Of a stretch of DNA of 64,000 nucleotides, positions 29,625 through 41,830 are shown one piece after another (position 1 is the first letter of the stretch; each line of letters begins with the position of its first letter). The stretch covers positions 186,001 through 250,000 of the forward strand of contig NZ_WELK01000001.1 in the NCBI RefSeq assembly GCF_009799925.1. Direction: 5' to 3'. The translations under genes were made by a program, and so were the position numbers. The notes below the pieces were generated by a model. That model had not been told where the DNA came from, searched no databases, and saw nothing but the letters and a program-made list of their open reading frames with translations. The DNA is from Pseudomonas sp. R-28-1W-6 (lineage in GTDB: Bacteria > Pseudomonadota > Gammaproteobacteria > Pseudomonadales > Pseudomonadaceae).

Positions 29625-30983
29625 TCAGACGGAGAGCAGCAGGAACTCGCGTTCCCAGGAACTGATCACCCGCTTAAAGTTTTCATGTTCGGCCCGCTTG
29701 ACCGCGACATAGCCGCGGACAAACTTCTCGCCCAGGTATTTCTCGGCGTCCTTGCAGGCTTCCATGCGCTCCAGGGCGCTTTCGATGGTCACCGGCAGGG
29801 CCAGGTTGCGCCGCTCGTAACCGCGCCCCTTGACCGGCGCGCTGGGCTGGATGCCTTCGAGCATGCCGATGTAGCCACACAGCAAGGAGGCGGCCAGCAC
29901 CAGGTAGGGGTTGGCGTCGGCACCGGCCAGACGGTTTTCCACGCGGCGGTTCTGCGGCCCGGCTTCCGGTACGCGTAGGCCCACGGTGCGGTTCTCCTCG
30001 CCCCACTCGACGTTCACCGGCGCCGAGGTGTCCGGCAGGAAACGGCGGAACGAGTTGACGTTCGGCGCGAACAGCGGCAGCAGCTCGGGGATGTACTTCT
30101 GCAGGCCGCCGATGTGGTGCATGAACAGCTCGCTCATGCTGCCGTCTTCGTTGGAAAACAGGTTGTTGCCGGTCTCCACGTCCACCACGCTCTGGTGAAT
30201 GTGCATGGCGCTGCCCGGCTGGTCGGTGATCGGCTTGGCCATGAAGGTCGCCGCCACGTCATGCTTGAGCGCAGCCTCGCGCATGGTGCGCTTGAACACG
30301 GTGATCTGGTCGGCCAGGTGCAGGGCGTCGCCGTGGCGGAAGTTGATTTCCATCTGCGCCGGGCCGTCTTCGTGGATCAGCGTGTCGAGGTCCAGATCCT
30401 GCGCCTCGCACCAGTCGTAGACGTCCTCGAACAGCGGGTCGAATTCGTTGGCCGCGTCGATGGAGAACGACTGACGACCGACTTCCGGGCGACCGGAGCG
30501 ACCCATCGGCGCCTCCAGCGGGAAGTCCGGGTCACTGTTGCGCTTGGTCAGGTAGAACTCCATCTCCGGCGCGACGATCGGCTTCCAGCCCTTGGCCGCG
30601 TAGAGTTTGAGGACGTTCTTGAGGATGTTGCGCGGCGACAGCTCGATCGGGTTGCCCTGCTTGTCGAAGGTGTCGTGGATCACCATCGCGGTCGGCTCGA
30701 TGGCCCAGGGCACCAGGAACACGGCGTTCTCGTCGGGCCGACAGAACATGTCGATGTCGGCCTCGTCGAGCAGCTCGTAATAGATGTCGTCCTCGACGTA
30801 GTCGCCGGTCACGGTCTGCAGCAGCACACTCTCGGGGAGGCGCATGCCCTTCTCGTCGAGGAACTTGTTGGTCGGCGAAATCTTGCCCCGGGCAATGCCG
30901 GTGAGATCGCTGATCAGGCATTCAACTTCGGTGATTTTGCGTTCTTTCAGCCAGCTGGTGAGCTGGTCGAGCTTGCTAGTCAT
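29625..30983 (-). CDS. spuB: gamma-glutamylputrescine synthetase SpuB
   Basis: 452 residues, glutamine-synthetase fold. Ligates glutamate to putrescine with ATP, first step of the gamma-glutamyl route. N-terminal beta-grasp (VECLISDLTGIARGKI), metal/ATP site MEFYLTKRNSDPDF, NFRHGDALHLADQITVFK, and the glutamate/ATP motif AKPITDQPGSAMHIHQS followed by NRLAGADANPYL. The adenylylation loop of true GlnA is absent, as expected. Homologous to spuI across the divergent promoter. GAGGTC precedes the ATG. Confidence 0.93.
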   Translation of the reverse strand: MTSKLDQLTSWLKERKITEVECLISDLTGIARGKISPTNKFLDEKGMRLPESVLLQTVTGDYVEDDIYYELLDEADIDMFCRPDENAVFLVPWAIEPTAMVIHDTFDKQGNPIELSPRNILKNVLKLYAAKGWKPIVAPEMEFYLTKRNSDPDFPLEAPMGRSGRPEVGRQSFSIDAANEFDPLFEDVYDWCEAQDLDLDTLIHEDGPAQMEINFRHGDALHLADQITVFKRTMREAALKHDVAATFMAKPITDQPGSAMHIHQSVVDVETGNNLFSNEDGSMSELFMHHIGGLQKYIPELLPLFAPNVNSFRRFLPDTSAPVNVEWGEENRTVGLRVPEAGPQNRRVENRLAGADANPYLVLAASLLCGYIGMLEGIQPSAPVKGRGYERRNLALPVTIESALERMEACKDAEKYLGEKFVRGYVAVKRAEHENFKRVISSWEREFLLLSV

Positions 30984-31029
30984 AAAGACCTCAGGGTTGT
31001 AGAGCGGCTTCTGCGGACCGGTACAGCCT

Positions 31030-31051
31030 GGCGAAACCTCCCAGTTTCGCC
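31030..31051 (-). repeat. intercistronic hairpin spuA-spuB
   Basis: GGCGAAAC (31030-31037), loop CTCCCA, GTTTCGCC (31044-31051): perfect 8-bp stem in the 87-bp gap between spuA and spuB. Confidence 0.75.
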
Positions 31052-31070
31052 CGCCGGTTGCCTCACCTAC

Positions 31071-31823
31071 TCAGCGTTGCCCCGCCCTCTTCCTGCAAGC
31101 CTCACCAAAGGCCTGGAAGATGGCGAGATAATTCGGGTTGGATCGCACCTGCCACTCCGGGTGGAATTGCACCCCGAGCGCGAAGCTTGGCGCACCTTCG
31201 ACGGAGAAGGCTTCGATCAACCCGTCAGGCGCCAGTGCTTCTACGCGAAGGCCCGGCGCCAGACGCTGAACGCCCTGGCCATGAATGGAATTGACTTGGA
31301 TCTCGTCCGGCAAGCCGAGGCCGGCGAGGAGACCACCCGGCTGCACCCGCAGCGGGTGGCGGGGAGCGTATTGCACCTCGACCGGCTGCTCGGCCGGCTC
31401 GCGGTGATCCATCATCCCGACAACCTCGTGCACCTTCTGATGCAGGGTGCCGCCGAAGGCCACGTTCATTTCCTGGAAGCCGCGACAGATGCCGAGCACC
31501 GGGATGCCGGCCGCCACCGCCTGACGCATCAGCGGCAAGGTGGTCTGGTCACGCTCGGGGTCGTGCGGCGTACCGGGCGCACTGGCCGGGCCACTATAAT
31601 GATGGGGTTCGATATTCGACGGCGAGCCGGTAAACAGCAGACCATCTAGACTGGCTAGAAGGGTCGACTGATCGATCAGTTCGCCCAGCGACGGGATCAC
31701 CAGCGGCAGGCCACCGGCACCGACCGCCACGGCACGGACATATTTGTCCCCGACGATGTGGTTGAGATGCAGGCCTACCTGCTTGGTGCAGGCGGTTACG
31801 CCGATCAACGGCAGGCGCGACAT
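31071..31823 (-). CDS. spuA: gamma-glutamyl-GABA / glutamylpolyamine hydrolase SpuA
   Basis: 250 residues, class I glutamine amidotransferase fold (PuuD type) that releases GABA from gamma-glutamyl-GABA. Nucleophile Cys in LGICRGFQEMNVAFGG near residue 115, oxyanion region LLFTGSPSNIEP, and His/Glu pair in ALGVQFHPEWQVRSN toward the C-terminus. First gene of the spuA-H operon; AGGTG precedes ATG 31823. Divergent from spuI across 277 bp. Confidence 0.94.
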   Translation of the reverse strand: MSRLPLIGVTACTKQVGLHLNHIVGDKYVRAVAVGAGGLPLVIPSLGELIDQSTLLASLDGLLFTGSPSNIEPHHYSGPASAPGTPHDPERDQTTLPLMRQAVAAGIPVLGICRGFQEMNVAFGGTLHQKVHEVVGMMDHREPAEQPVEVQYAPRHPLRVQPGGLLAGLGLPDEIQVNSIHGQGVQRLAPGLRVEALAPDGLIEAFSVEGAPSFALGVQFHPEWQVRSNPNYLAIFQAFGEACRKRAGQR

Positions 31824-32100
31824 GGAACACCTGTTTTATTGCTGTTATTAGGTTGAGGCCGAGATTAGCCTTGTTCGATTTTTTACACAATAGCCCTGTA
31901 AAAAATTGAACACAGCCCACTGAGCGCTGCGCCAGACAAGGCGTAGAAGGGGCCTGCGATGCCCTGAAACGCCCCAAAACTGGCCATCAAGCCCCATTTC
32001 AGGGCAAAATTGGCGGCTATTGACAGCACAAGGTGTTTAAGATTGACTCACACTTGTGCAATTGCATGATTGAAATTTTTAACAATAAAGGTGTTGCATC
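31824..32100. promoter_or_regulatory. spuA-spuI divergent promoter region
   Basis: 277 bp separating the two polyamine transcripts. AT-rich tracts lie at about 31835-31915 (spuA side) and 32035-32095 (spuI side), consistent with two promoters; the middle carries GC-rich sequence. I see no sigma-54 consensus. Polyamine- and agmatine-responsive control is known for these operons in P. aeruginosa, but no operator can be named from this sequence. Confidence 0.5.
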
Positions 32101-33480
32101 ATGTCGGTACCCCTGCGTGCCGTTCAGCTCAACGAAGCGAACGCGTTCCTTAAGGAACATCCTGAGGTCCTGTTCGTCGACCTTCTTATTGCAGACATGA
32201 ACGGCGTGGTGCGCGGCAAGCGCATCGACCGTAACAGCCTGCATAAAGTGTACGAAAAGGGCATCAATCTGCCCGCATCCCTGTTTGCCCTCGACATCAA
32301 CGGTTCCACGGTAGAGAGCACCGGCCTCGGCCTGGACATCGGCGATGCCGACCGCATCTGTTTCCCGATCCCCAATACCCTGTGCAACGAACCCTGGCAG
32401 AAGCGCCCCACCGCACAGCTGCTGATGACCATGCACGAACTGGACGGCCAACCCTTCTTCGCCGACCCGCGCGAAGTGCTGCGCCAGGTGGTGGCCAAGT
32501 TCGACGAGATGAACCTGACCATCTGCGCCGCCTTCGAGCTGGAGTTCTACCTGATCGATCAGGAGAACGTGAACGGCCGCCCGCAGCCGCCACGCTCGCC
32601 GCTGTCCGGCAAGCGCCCGATCTCCACCCAGGTGTACCTGATCGACGACCTCGACGAATACGTCGACTGCCTGCAGGACATGCTCGAAGCGGCCAAGGAA
32701 CAGGGCATCCCGGCCGACGCCATCGTCAAGGAAAGCGCCCCGGCCCAGTTCGAGGTCAACCTGCATCACGTCGACGACGCGATCAAGGCCTGCGACTACG
32801 CCCTGCTGCTCAAGCGCCTGATCAAGAACATCGCCTACGACCATGAGATGGACACCACCTTCATGGCCAAGCCCTACCCGGGCCAGGCGGGCAACGGCCT
32901 GCACGTGCACATCTCGCTGCTCGACAAGGCCACCGGCAAGAACATCTTCACCGCCGATGACCCCCTGGAGAACGCCGCTCTGCGTCATGCGATCGGCGGT
33001 GTCCTGGAGACCATGCCCGCGTCGATGGCGTTCCTCTGCCCCAACGTCAACTCCTACCGCCGCTTCGGCGCCCAGTTCTACGTGCCCAACGCGCCGAGCT
33101 GGGGCATCGACAACCGCACCGTGGCCGTCCGCGTGCCCAACGGCAGCCCGGACTCGGTACGCATCGAACACCGCGTGGCTGGTGCCGACGCCAACCCGTA
33201 CCTGATGATGGCCGCGATCCTCGCCGGCATTCACCACGGCCTGACCAACAAGCTGGAACCGGGCGAGCCGATCGAAGGCAATTCCTATGAACAGCTGGAA
33301 CAGAGCCTGCCGAACAACCTGCGCGACGCCCTGCGCGAGCTGGACGATAGCGAAGTGCTGAACCAGTACATCAGCCCGGACTACATCGACATCTTCGTCG
33401 CGTGCAAGGAAGCCGAGCTCGAGGAGTTCGAGACCACCATCTCCGACCTCGAGTACAACTGGTACCTGCACACCGTATAA
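32101..33480 (+). CDS. spuI: glutamylpolyamine synthetase SpuI
   Basis: 459 residues, second glutamine-synthetase-like ligase of polyamine catabolism, parallel to SpuB. Motifs: DLLIADMNGVVRGKRID near residue 22, ELEFYLIDQENVNG (metal site), FEVNLHHVDDAIKACDYALL, AKPYPGQAGNGLHVHIS and HRVAGADANPYLMM. No adenylylation site. Divergent from spuA; ends with a strong stem at 33491-33514. Confidence 0.93.
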   Translation: MSVPLRAVQLNEANAFLKEHPEVLFVDLLIADMNGVVRGKRIDRNSLHKVYEKGINLPASLFALDINGSTVESTGLGLDIGDADRICFPIPNTLCNEPWQKRPTAQLLMTMHELDGQPFFADPREVLRQVVAKFDEMNLTICAAFELEFYLIDQENVNGRPQPPRSPLSGKRPISTQVYLIDDLDEYVDCLQDMLEAAKEQGIPADAIVKESAPAQFEVNLHHVDDAIKACDYALLLKRLIKNIAYDHEMDTTFMAKPYPGQAGNGLHVHISLLDKATGKNIFTADDPLENAALRHAIGGVLETMPASMAFLCPNVNSYRRFGAQFYVPNAPSWGIDNRTVAVRVPNGSPDSVRIEHRVAGADANPYLMMAAILAGIHHGLTNKLEPGEPIEGNSYEQLEQSLPNNLRDALRELDDSEVLNQYISPDYIDIFVACKEAELEEFETTISDLEYNWYLHTV

Positions 33481-33490
33481 GCACCACCCC

Positions 33491-33514
33491 GACGCCGGCT
33501 CCCGAGCCGGCGTC
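33491..33514 (+). terminator. stem-loop after spuI
   Basis: GACGCCGGCTC (33491-33501) and GAGCCGGCGTC (33504-33514) are perfect 11-bp inverted copies with only CC between, followed by GCCTTA rather than a T-run. Probable but non-canonical terminator. Confidence 0.5.
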
Positions 33515-33616
33515 GCCTTATCCGCTGCCCGCCTTTCCCGCCCCTCCGTCAGCCCCGCTGCACGGGTTGGCGAAGCTTTGCCGTTGCATTGCCTACATCA
33601 CACCAAGGAGGTTGTC

Positions 33617-34693
33617 ATGTTTCGCGTTCTTGCTCCGTTACTGCTGGCGTTGACCCCGGGACTGGCGGCCGCCGCCGAGAGCATCCGGGTCTACAACTGG
33701 AACGACTACATCGCCCCGCAGGTGCTGGCCGACTTCACCAAGGACACCGGCATCGAAGTCGAGTACCGCACCTTCAGCACCGATGACGAACTCGACCAGG
33801 CCCTGGCCAGCGATACCGCCATCGATGTCGCCGTACCCTCCCACGACGAGCTGCCGGCGCTGATCCGTGCCGGCAAGCTGCAGCCGCTGGACTTCAGCCG
33901 CCTGCCCAATCGCCAGCACCTGGACAAGCAGCTGCTCAACAAACTGGCCGCCGTCGACCCCAACAACCGCCACGCCGTGCCCTACCTGTGGGGCGCCGTC
34001 GGCCTGGCGATCAACACGCCGCTGGCCGAGGCCGCCTTCGGTGGCCCGCTGCCGCACAGCTGGAGCCTGCTGTTCGACCCCGCGCAGAGCCAGCGCCTGG
34101 CGGGCTGCGGCATCAGCGTGCTGGATGCCCCCGACGAGCTGCTCTACAGCCTGCTCAACTACCAGGGACGCAGCCTCAACAACAGCTCGCCGGGACGCAT
34201 CCGCAAGGCCGGCGCGGTGCTCGACGGCCTGCGCCCGAACCTGCGCTACGTCGACAGCGAGCGCTACATCGCGGACCTCAACCAGGGCAAGCTGTGCGTC
34301 GCCCTGGCCTGGGTCGGCGACGCCCTGGCGGCCAGCGAGGCCGGCCAGGCGGTGCAGTTCGTGGTGCCGCAGGAAGGCTCCTCACTGTTCATCGACAACC
34401 TGGTGATCCCCACCAGCGCCCGCCGCGCCGACCTGGCGCACCGGTTCATCGACTACCTGATGCAACCCCGGGTGGCGGCGAAGATCACCGAGGAAACCCT
34501 CTACCCGAGCGCCAACGCCGACGCCCGCGAGTTCCTCGACCCGGCCCTGCGCGACCAGCCGGGGCTGTATCCGGACCGCGACACCAAGCGCCGCCTGTTC
34601 GCCCTGATGCCGCTGCCGGACAAGCTCAAGGCCAGTCGCGACGAGGTGTGGAGCCGTTTCCGCGACGGCACCGCCGCGCCGGCGCCGCTGTAG
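33617..34693 (+). CDS. PotF-like periplasmic polyamine-binding protein (extra copy)
   Basis: 358 residues from ATG at 33617, with AAGGAGG at perfect spacing. Signal peptide (MFRVLAPLLLALTPGLAAAA) then SIRVYNWNDYIAPQVLADF and later RYVDSERYIADLNQGKLCVALAW, homologous to SpuD/SpuE but more divergent: the [11 protein letters not shown] segment is replaced by YRTFSTDDELDQALASD. It has no linked permease or ATPase and may feed SpuFGH or act as a sensor. The same gene lies before aguR in P. aeruginosa, suggesting a link with agmatine or another cationic amine. Confidence 0.87.
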   Translation: MFRVLAPLLLALTPGLAAAAESIRVYNWNDYIAPQVLADFTKDTGIEVEYRTFSTDDELDQALASDTAIDVAVPSHDELPALIRAGKLQPLDFSRLPNRQHLDKQLLNKLAAVDPNNRHAVPYLWGAVGLAINTPLAEAAFGGPLPHSWSLLFDPAQSQRLAGCGISVLDAPDELLYSLLNYQGRSLNNSSPGRIRKAGAVLDGLRPNLRYVDSERYIADLNQGKLCVALAWVGDALAASEAGQAVQFVVPQEGSSLFIDNLVIPTSARRADLAHRFIDYLMQPRVAAKITEETLYPSANADAREFLDPALRDQPGLYPDRDTKRRLFALMPLPDKLKASRDEVWSRFRDGTAAPAPL

Positions 34694-34702
34694 CCGGGCG
34701 CC

Positions 34703-34728
34703 CGACCGGGGCGCCGCCGCCCCGGTCG
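34703..34728. repeat. hairpin between the binding-protein gene and aguR
   Basis: CGACCGGGGCG (34703-34713), loop CCGC, CGCCCCGGTCG (34718-34728): perfect 11-bp stem, no T-tract, in the 104-bp gap. Confidence 0.7.
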
Positions 34729-34797
34729 CACCAGCGACGGCTTGCCTCCCCTGCCGCTCTGGCGTCCAATAGCGCCTCCGATGGACAGGAGTCCGGC

Positions 34798-35439
34798 ATG
34801 ACCCGCACCGCCAGCCCCCGCAAACCCCGCGCCAGCAGCCAGGCACGCATCGCCCTGATCCTCGACGCCGCGCGCGCCCTGCTCAGCGAACAGGGTTTCA
34901 CCAGCCTGTCGATCTACAGCGTGGCCGAACGCGCCGGCATTCCACCGTCCTCGGTCTACCACTTCTTCGCCAGCGTGCCGGCCCTGCTCGAAGCGCTGAC
35001 CGCCGACATCCATGGCGCCTTCCGCGCCTGCCTGCTGCAACCGGTGGTGCATGCCGAGCTGCGCGACTGGCGCGACCTGTCGCGCATCGTCGAGGAGCGC
35101 ATGCTGGCCATCTATGCCGGCGACAACGCGGCGCGCCAGCTGATCCTCGCCCAGCACGGCCTGGCCGAAGTGCTGCAGGCCGACCGCCAGCACGACCTGG
35201 AACTGGGCCGCCTGATGCAGGCCCTGTTCGAGCGGCATTTCCCCCTGCCGCAGCTGCCGGAGGATATCGACGTGTTCGCCCTGGCCATGGAGCTGGGCGA
35301 CCGCGTCTATGCCCGCTCGGTGCAGCTGCACGGCGCGATCACCCCGCGCCTGGCCGAGGAAGGCATGCGCGTGTTCGATGCCTACCTCGGCCTCTACCTG
35401 CCGCCCGCCCTGCCCAAGCGCCGCCAGCCGCTCGGCTGA
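34798..35439 (+). CDS. aguR: TetR-family regulator AguR
   Basis: 213 residues from ATG at 34798, preceded by AGGAG. N-terminal TetR helix-turn-helix: ILDAARALLSEQGFTSLSIY followed by SVAERAGIPPSSVYHFFAS. The C-terminal helical domain should bind the inducer. In P. aeruginosa AguR represses aguBA and is relieved by agmatine and N-carbamoylputrescine. Here it lies immediately upstream of aguBA in the same direction; two similar palindromes in the 266-bp gap are candidate operators. Confidence 0.88.
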   Translation: MTRTASPRKPRASSQARIALILDAARALLSEQGFTSLSIYSVAERAGIPPSSVYHFFASVPALLEALTADIHGAFRACLLQPVVHAELRDWRDLSRIVEERMLAIYAGDNAARQLILAQHGLAEVLQADRQHDLELGRLMQALFERHFPLPQLPEDIDVFALAMELGDRVYARSVQLHGAITPRLAEEGMRVFDAYLGLYLPPALPKRRQPLG

Positions 35440-35535
35440 GGCGCCACCGCCCACCGCCCACAATCCGCCATCCGCCATCGAGCCCGGAGCAGCGCACTGG
35501 GCCCGGCTCTGCTCGGCCAAAAATCCGGATTTAAT

Positions 35536-35549
35536 TCGATATAAATCGA
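35536..35549. promoter_or_regulatory. candidate AguR operator 1
   Basis: TCGAT-ATAA-ATCGA, perfect 14-bp palindrome in AT-rich DNA before aguB. Shares the core CGAT-N4-ATCG with the site at 35588-35601, centre to centre 52 bp (about five helical turns). Confidence 0.55.
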
Positions 35550-35587
35550 CATTTTTTACAAGAACAGGCTAAAAACAGCTTCCTAAG

Positions 35588-35601
35588 CCGATTTTTATCG
35601 G
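35588..35601. promoter_or_regulatory. candidate AguR operator 2
   Basis: CCGAT-TTTT-ATCGG, perfect 14-bp palindrome, second copy of CGAT-N4-ATCG ahead of aguB. It is followed by GATATAAAAT, which could include a -10 element; the same GATATAAA string occurs at site 1. Confidence 0.55.
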
Positions 35602-35705
35602 ATATAAAATGAGCATCCGCTGCCCGGTGGCGATGCAACGCCACGGCACAGTCACGGGGCCCTGCTGGCTGCAGATGCCCCTCAAACGCTGCTACGAGGT
35701 GTTTC

Positions 35706-36584
<879 letters not shown>

Positions 36585-36591
36585 CATTCCC

Positions 36592-36619
36592 TGCAGGAGC
36601 CAGCCGACTGGCTCCTGCA
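36592..36619 (+). repeat. intercistronic hairpin aguB-aguA
   Basis: TGCAGGAGCCAG (36592-36603), loop CCGA, CTGGCTCCTGCA (36608-36619): perfect 12-bp stem in the 59-bp gap, no T-tract. Same type of element as in the spu gaps. Confidence 0.8.
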
Positions 36620-36643
36620 ACAGCCCATACATAGGTAGATCCG

Positions 36644-37741
36644 ATGACCACTCTCTCCAGCACACCCCGCGCCGACGGCTTCCGCATGCCGGCCGAGTGG
36701 GAAACCCAGAGCCAGGCCTGGATGGTCTGGCCCGAGCGCCCGGACAACTGGCGCCTCGGCGGCAAGCCGGCGCAGGCGGCCTTCACCGCGGTGGCCAAGG
36801 CCATCGCCGAATTCGAGCCGCTGACCGTCTGCGTCTCCGCCGGCCAGTACGAGAACGCCCGCGCACGCCTCGACCACGGCAATATCCGCCTGGTGGAAAT
36901 CAGCACCGACGACGCCTGGGTGCGCGACACCGGGCCGACCTTCGTGATCAACGACCAGGGCGGCGTGCGCGGCGTGGACTGGGGCTTCAACGCCTGGGGC
37001 GGCTTCGACGGCGGCCTCTACGCGCCCTGGCAGCGCGACGACCAGGTGGCCAGCAAGATCCTCGAGATCGAGCGCTGCGAGCGCTACCGCACCGAAGGCT
37101 TCGTGCTGGAAGGCGGCTCGATCCACGTCGACGGCGAAGGCACCCTGATCACCACCGAGGAATGCCTGCTCAACCGCAACCGCAACCCGCACCTGAGCCG
37201 CGAACAGATCGAGGCGGTGCTGGCGGAACACCTGGCCATCGACACGGTGATCTGGCTGCCGGACGGCCTGTACAACGACGAGACCGACGGCCACGTCGAC
37301 AATTTCTGCTGCTACGTGCGCCCCGGCGAAGTGCTGCTGGCCTGGACCGATGACGTCAATGACCCCAATTACCCGCGCTGTCAGGCCGCCATGCGCGTGC
37401 TGGAAAACGCCCGGGACGCCAAGGGCCGCGCGTTCGTCGTGCACAAGATGCCGATTCCCGGCCCGCTGCATGCCACGGCAGAAGAGTGCGCCGGGGTCGA
37501 CCTGGTCGCCGGCAGCCAGGAACGCAGCCCGGAGGTGCGTCTGGCCGGCTCCTACGTCAACTTCCTGATCGTCAACGGCGGCATCATCGCGCCGAGCTTC
37601 GACGACCCCAAGGACGAGGAAGCGCGCGCCATCCTGCAGCGCCTATTCCCCGAGCACCGGGTGGTGATGGTGCCGGGCCGCGAGATCCTCCTCGGCGGCG
37701 GCAATATCCACTGCATCACCCAGCAGCAGCCGGCCGGCTGA
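36644..37741 (+). CDS. aguA: agmatine deiminase
   Basis: 365 residues, guanidino-group-modifying (pentein) fold. Converts agmatine to N-carbamoylputrescine and ammonia, substrate for AguB. Conserved: [11 protein letters not shown] near residue 30, [16 protein letters not shown] near 88, [13 protein letters not shown] with catalytic Glu/Asp, [14 protein letters not shown] with catalytic His, and the nucleophile Cys in [12 protein letters not shown] at the C-terminus. Full length. Together with AguB it makes putrescine for the spu pathway. Confidence 0.97.
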   Translation: MTTLSSTPRADGFRMPAEWETQSQAWMVWPERPDNWRLGGKPAQAAFTAVAKAIAEFEPLTVCVSAGQYENARARLDHGNIRLVEISTDDAWVRDTGPTFVINDQGGVRGVDWGFNAWGGFDGGLYAPWQRDDQVASKILEIERCERYRTEGFVLEGGSIHVDGEGTLITTEECLLNRNRNPHLSREQIEAVLAEHLAIDTVIWLPDGLYNDETDGHVDNFCCYVRPGEVLLAWTDDVNDPNYPRCQAAMRVLENARDAKGRAFVVHKMPIPGPLHATAEECAGVDLVAGSQERSPEVRLAGSYVNFLIVNGGIIAPSFDDPKDEEARAILQRLFPEHRVVMVPGREILLGGGNIHCITQQQPAG

Positions 37742-37817
37742 CCCCGCGCCGTAACCGTGCCCGCCCAGCATCCAGCCTGGCGGGCACGGCCCGGCCTGTT
37801 GCAGCGCCTTGATCTAG

Positions 37818-39524
<1,707 letters not shown>

Positions 39525-39534
39525 CGGGCGAACG

Positions 39535-39550
39535 CGTAGGGTGCGCACCG
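39535..39550. repeat. dispersed repeat fragment, GTAGGGTG type
   Basis: CGTAGGGTGCGCACCG between the convergent ligB and cytochrome genes. It is a shortened copy of the left arm of the element at 50279-50334. Confidence 0.55.
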
Positions 39551-39556
39551 CAGATG

Positions 39557-40003
39557 TCAGTACGCGCGAAACGCCTTGTGGCAGGCCTCGCAGCTGTCTT
39601 CCACGCGCTGCACCAGCGGCGCCATGGCCGCTGCCGCCAGCGGCTTCTCGGTGCTGGCCGTGCGCAGGGTCGCGGTGGCTGCCTCCAGGTCGCGGGCCAG
39701 TTGCTGGAAGCGCGCCTGCTCCTGCCAGACCTCGGGCTTGGCGCTGCTGCGCTCGCTTTCGGCAATCTGCGGGAAATGCTGCCAGGGCTTGCGCGACAGC
39801 TCATCGAGCTGCTGCGCGCCCTGGGCAAAGCGCTGCTCGTTGAACGGCAGGCGCCCGCGCAGCATGCCGCCAAGGTCTTCGCTGGTTTTCAGCATCTGCT
39901 TGAACAGGGTCTGGCGCTGGCCCTGGGGGGAATTGGGGTCGACGCCGCCACAGGCGCTCAGCAGGGCACAGAGACACAGCAACAACAGGCTTTTGGCTTT
40001 CAT
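39557..40003 (-). CDS. cytochrome c'-like lipoprotein
   Basis: 148 residues from ATG at 40003. Lipoprotein signal MKAKSLLLLCLCALLSAC with lipobox LSAC, then a four-helix-bundle-like domain and a C-terminal heme-attachment motif CEACHK, the position expected for cytochrome c' / c-type b562 proteins. Predicted periplasmic and membrane-anchored; could bind NO or shuttle electrons. The upstream in-frame extension lies in the ahcY leader. Function inferred from motif only. Confidence 0.8.
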   Translation of the reverse strand: MKAKSLLLLCLCALLSACGGVDPNSPQGQRQTLFKQMLKTSEDLGGMLRGRLPFNEQRFAQGAQQLDELSRKPWQHFPQIAESERSSAKPEVWQEQARFQQLARDLEAATATLRTASTEKPLAAAAMAPLVQRVEDSCEACHKAFRAY

Positions 40004-40116
40004 GGGCAGCGCGGACGGACTGAAAAAGGGCCGCCAGTATCGCCACACACCGGCCTGCGGCCAAGTGGGGCGATTGCCGCAGGTCGCCTGCACGCCCGGA
40101 GCGGCGACGGAAAACC

Positions 40117-40145
40117 TTGGGCTTGCCCGCGCGCCTGGCTATAAT
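40117..40145 (+). promoter_or_regulatory. sigma-70 promoter of ahcY
   Basis: -35 TTGGGC (40117-40122), 17-bp spacer, -10 TATAAT (40140-40145). Transcription would start near 40152, some 40 nt before the SAH riboswitch. Confidence 0.75.
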
Positions 40146-40193
40146 CCCCCCGCTTCACGCGGCCGGCACAGCTCCGGTCGCTCCCGCCACCCG

Positions 40194-40302
40194 TCCGAGG
40201 GGCGCTGCAGCATGCGGTAAGTCTGTTTTGAATCCCGAAACCCAGCATTCCAGCAATGCAGCGTGGCGGATTCAAATCAGGCTTCCGCCTGTCAGGCTCG
40301 GA
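40194..40302 (+). ncRNA. S-adenosylhomocysteine (SAH) riboswitch
   Basis: TCCGAG (40194-40199) followed by the conserved GGGCGCTGCAGC; the closing strand CTCGGA (40297-40302) pairs with TCCGAG. Conserved core and position before ahcY match the SAH riboswitch class, which raises ahcY expression when SAH accumulates. A downstream hairpin (40333-40353) reaches into the Shine-Dalgarno sequence and may be the expression platform. The remaining bases between 40004 and 40364 hold the promoter and no gene. Confidence 0.92.
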
Positions 40303-40332
40303 TGGGGCGTTAACCATACGCATCAACGGCGC

Positions 40333-40353
40333 CCATTCGCAGACAACGAATGG
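40333..40353 (+). promoter_or_regulatory. Shine-Dalgarno-occluding hairpin of ahcY
   Basis: CCATTCG (40333-40339) and CGAATGG (40347-40353) form a perfect 7-bp stem whose last two bases are the first two G of the ribosome site GGAGAG (40352-40357). Likely expression platform of the SAH riboswitch. Confidence 0.6.
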
Positions 40354-40364
40354 AGAGCTTTTGC

Positions 40365-41759
<1,395 letters not shown>

Positions 41760-41778
41760 GCAGCCATGCTGCGAGCCT

Positions 41779-41811
41779 CAGGCCGCCAGAGCCCCGCGCA
41801 CTGGCGGCCTG
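41779..41811 (+). repeat. hairpin between ahcY and metF
   Basis: CAGGCCGCCAG (41779-41789) and CTGGCGGCCTG (41801-41811): perfect 11-bp stem, 11-nt loop, no T-tract. Intercistronic stem like those in the spu and agu operons. Confidence 0.65.
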
Positions 41812-41830
41812 CCGCTAAAGGGAACCTGCA

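Noticed and set aside
31824..32100. Sigma-54 promoter between spuA and spuI
   Set aside because: No TGGCAC-N5-TTGC type sequence found on either strand by eye.
33491..33514. spuI stem as an attenuator of the next gene
   Set aside because: It directly follows a stop codon and precedes a gene with its own strong ribosome site; a 3' end element is the simpler reading.
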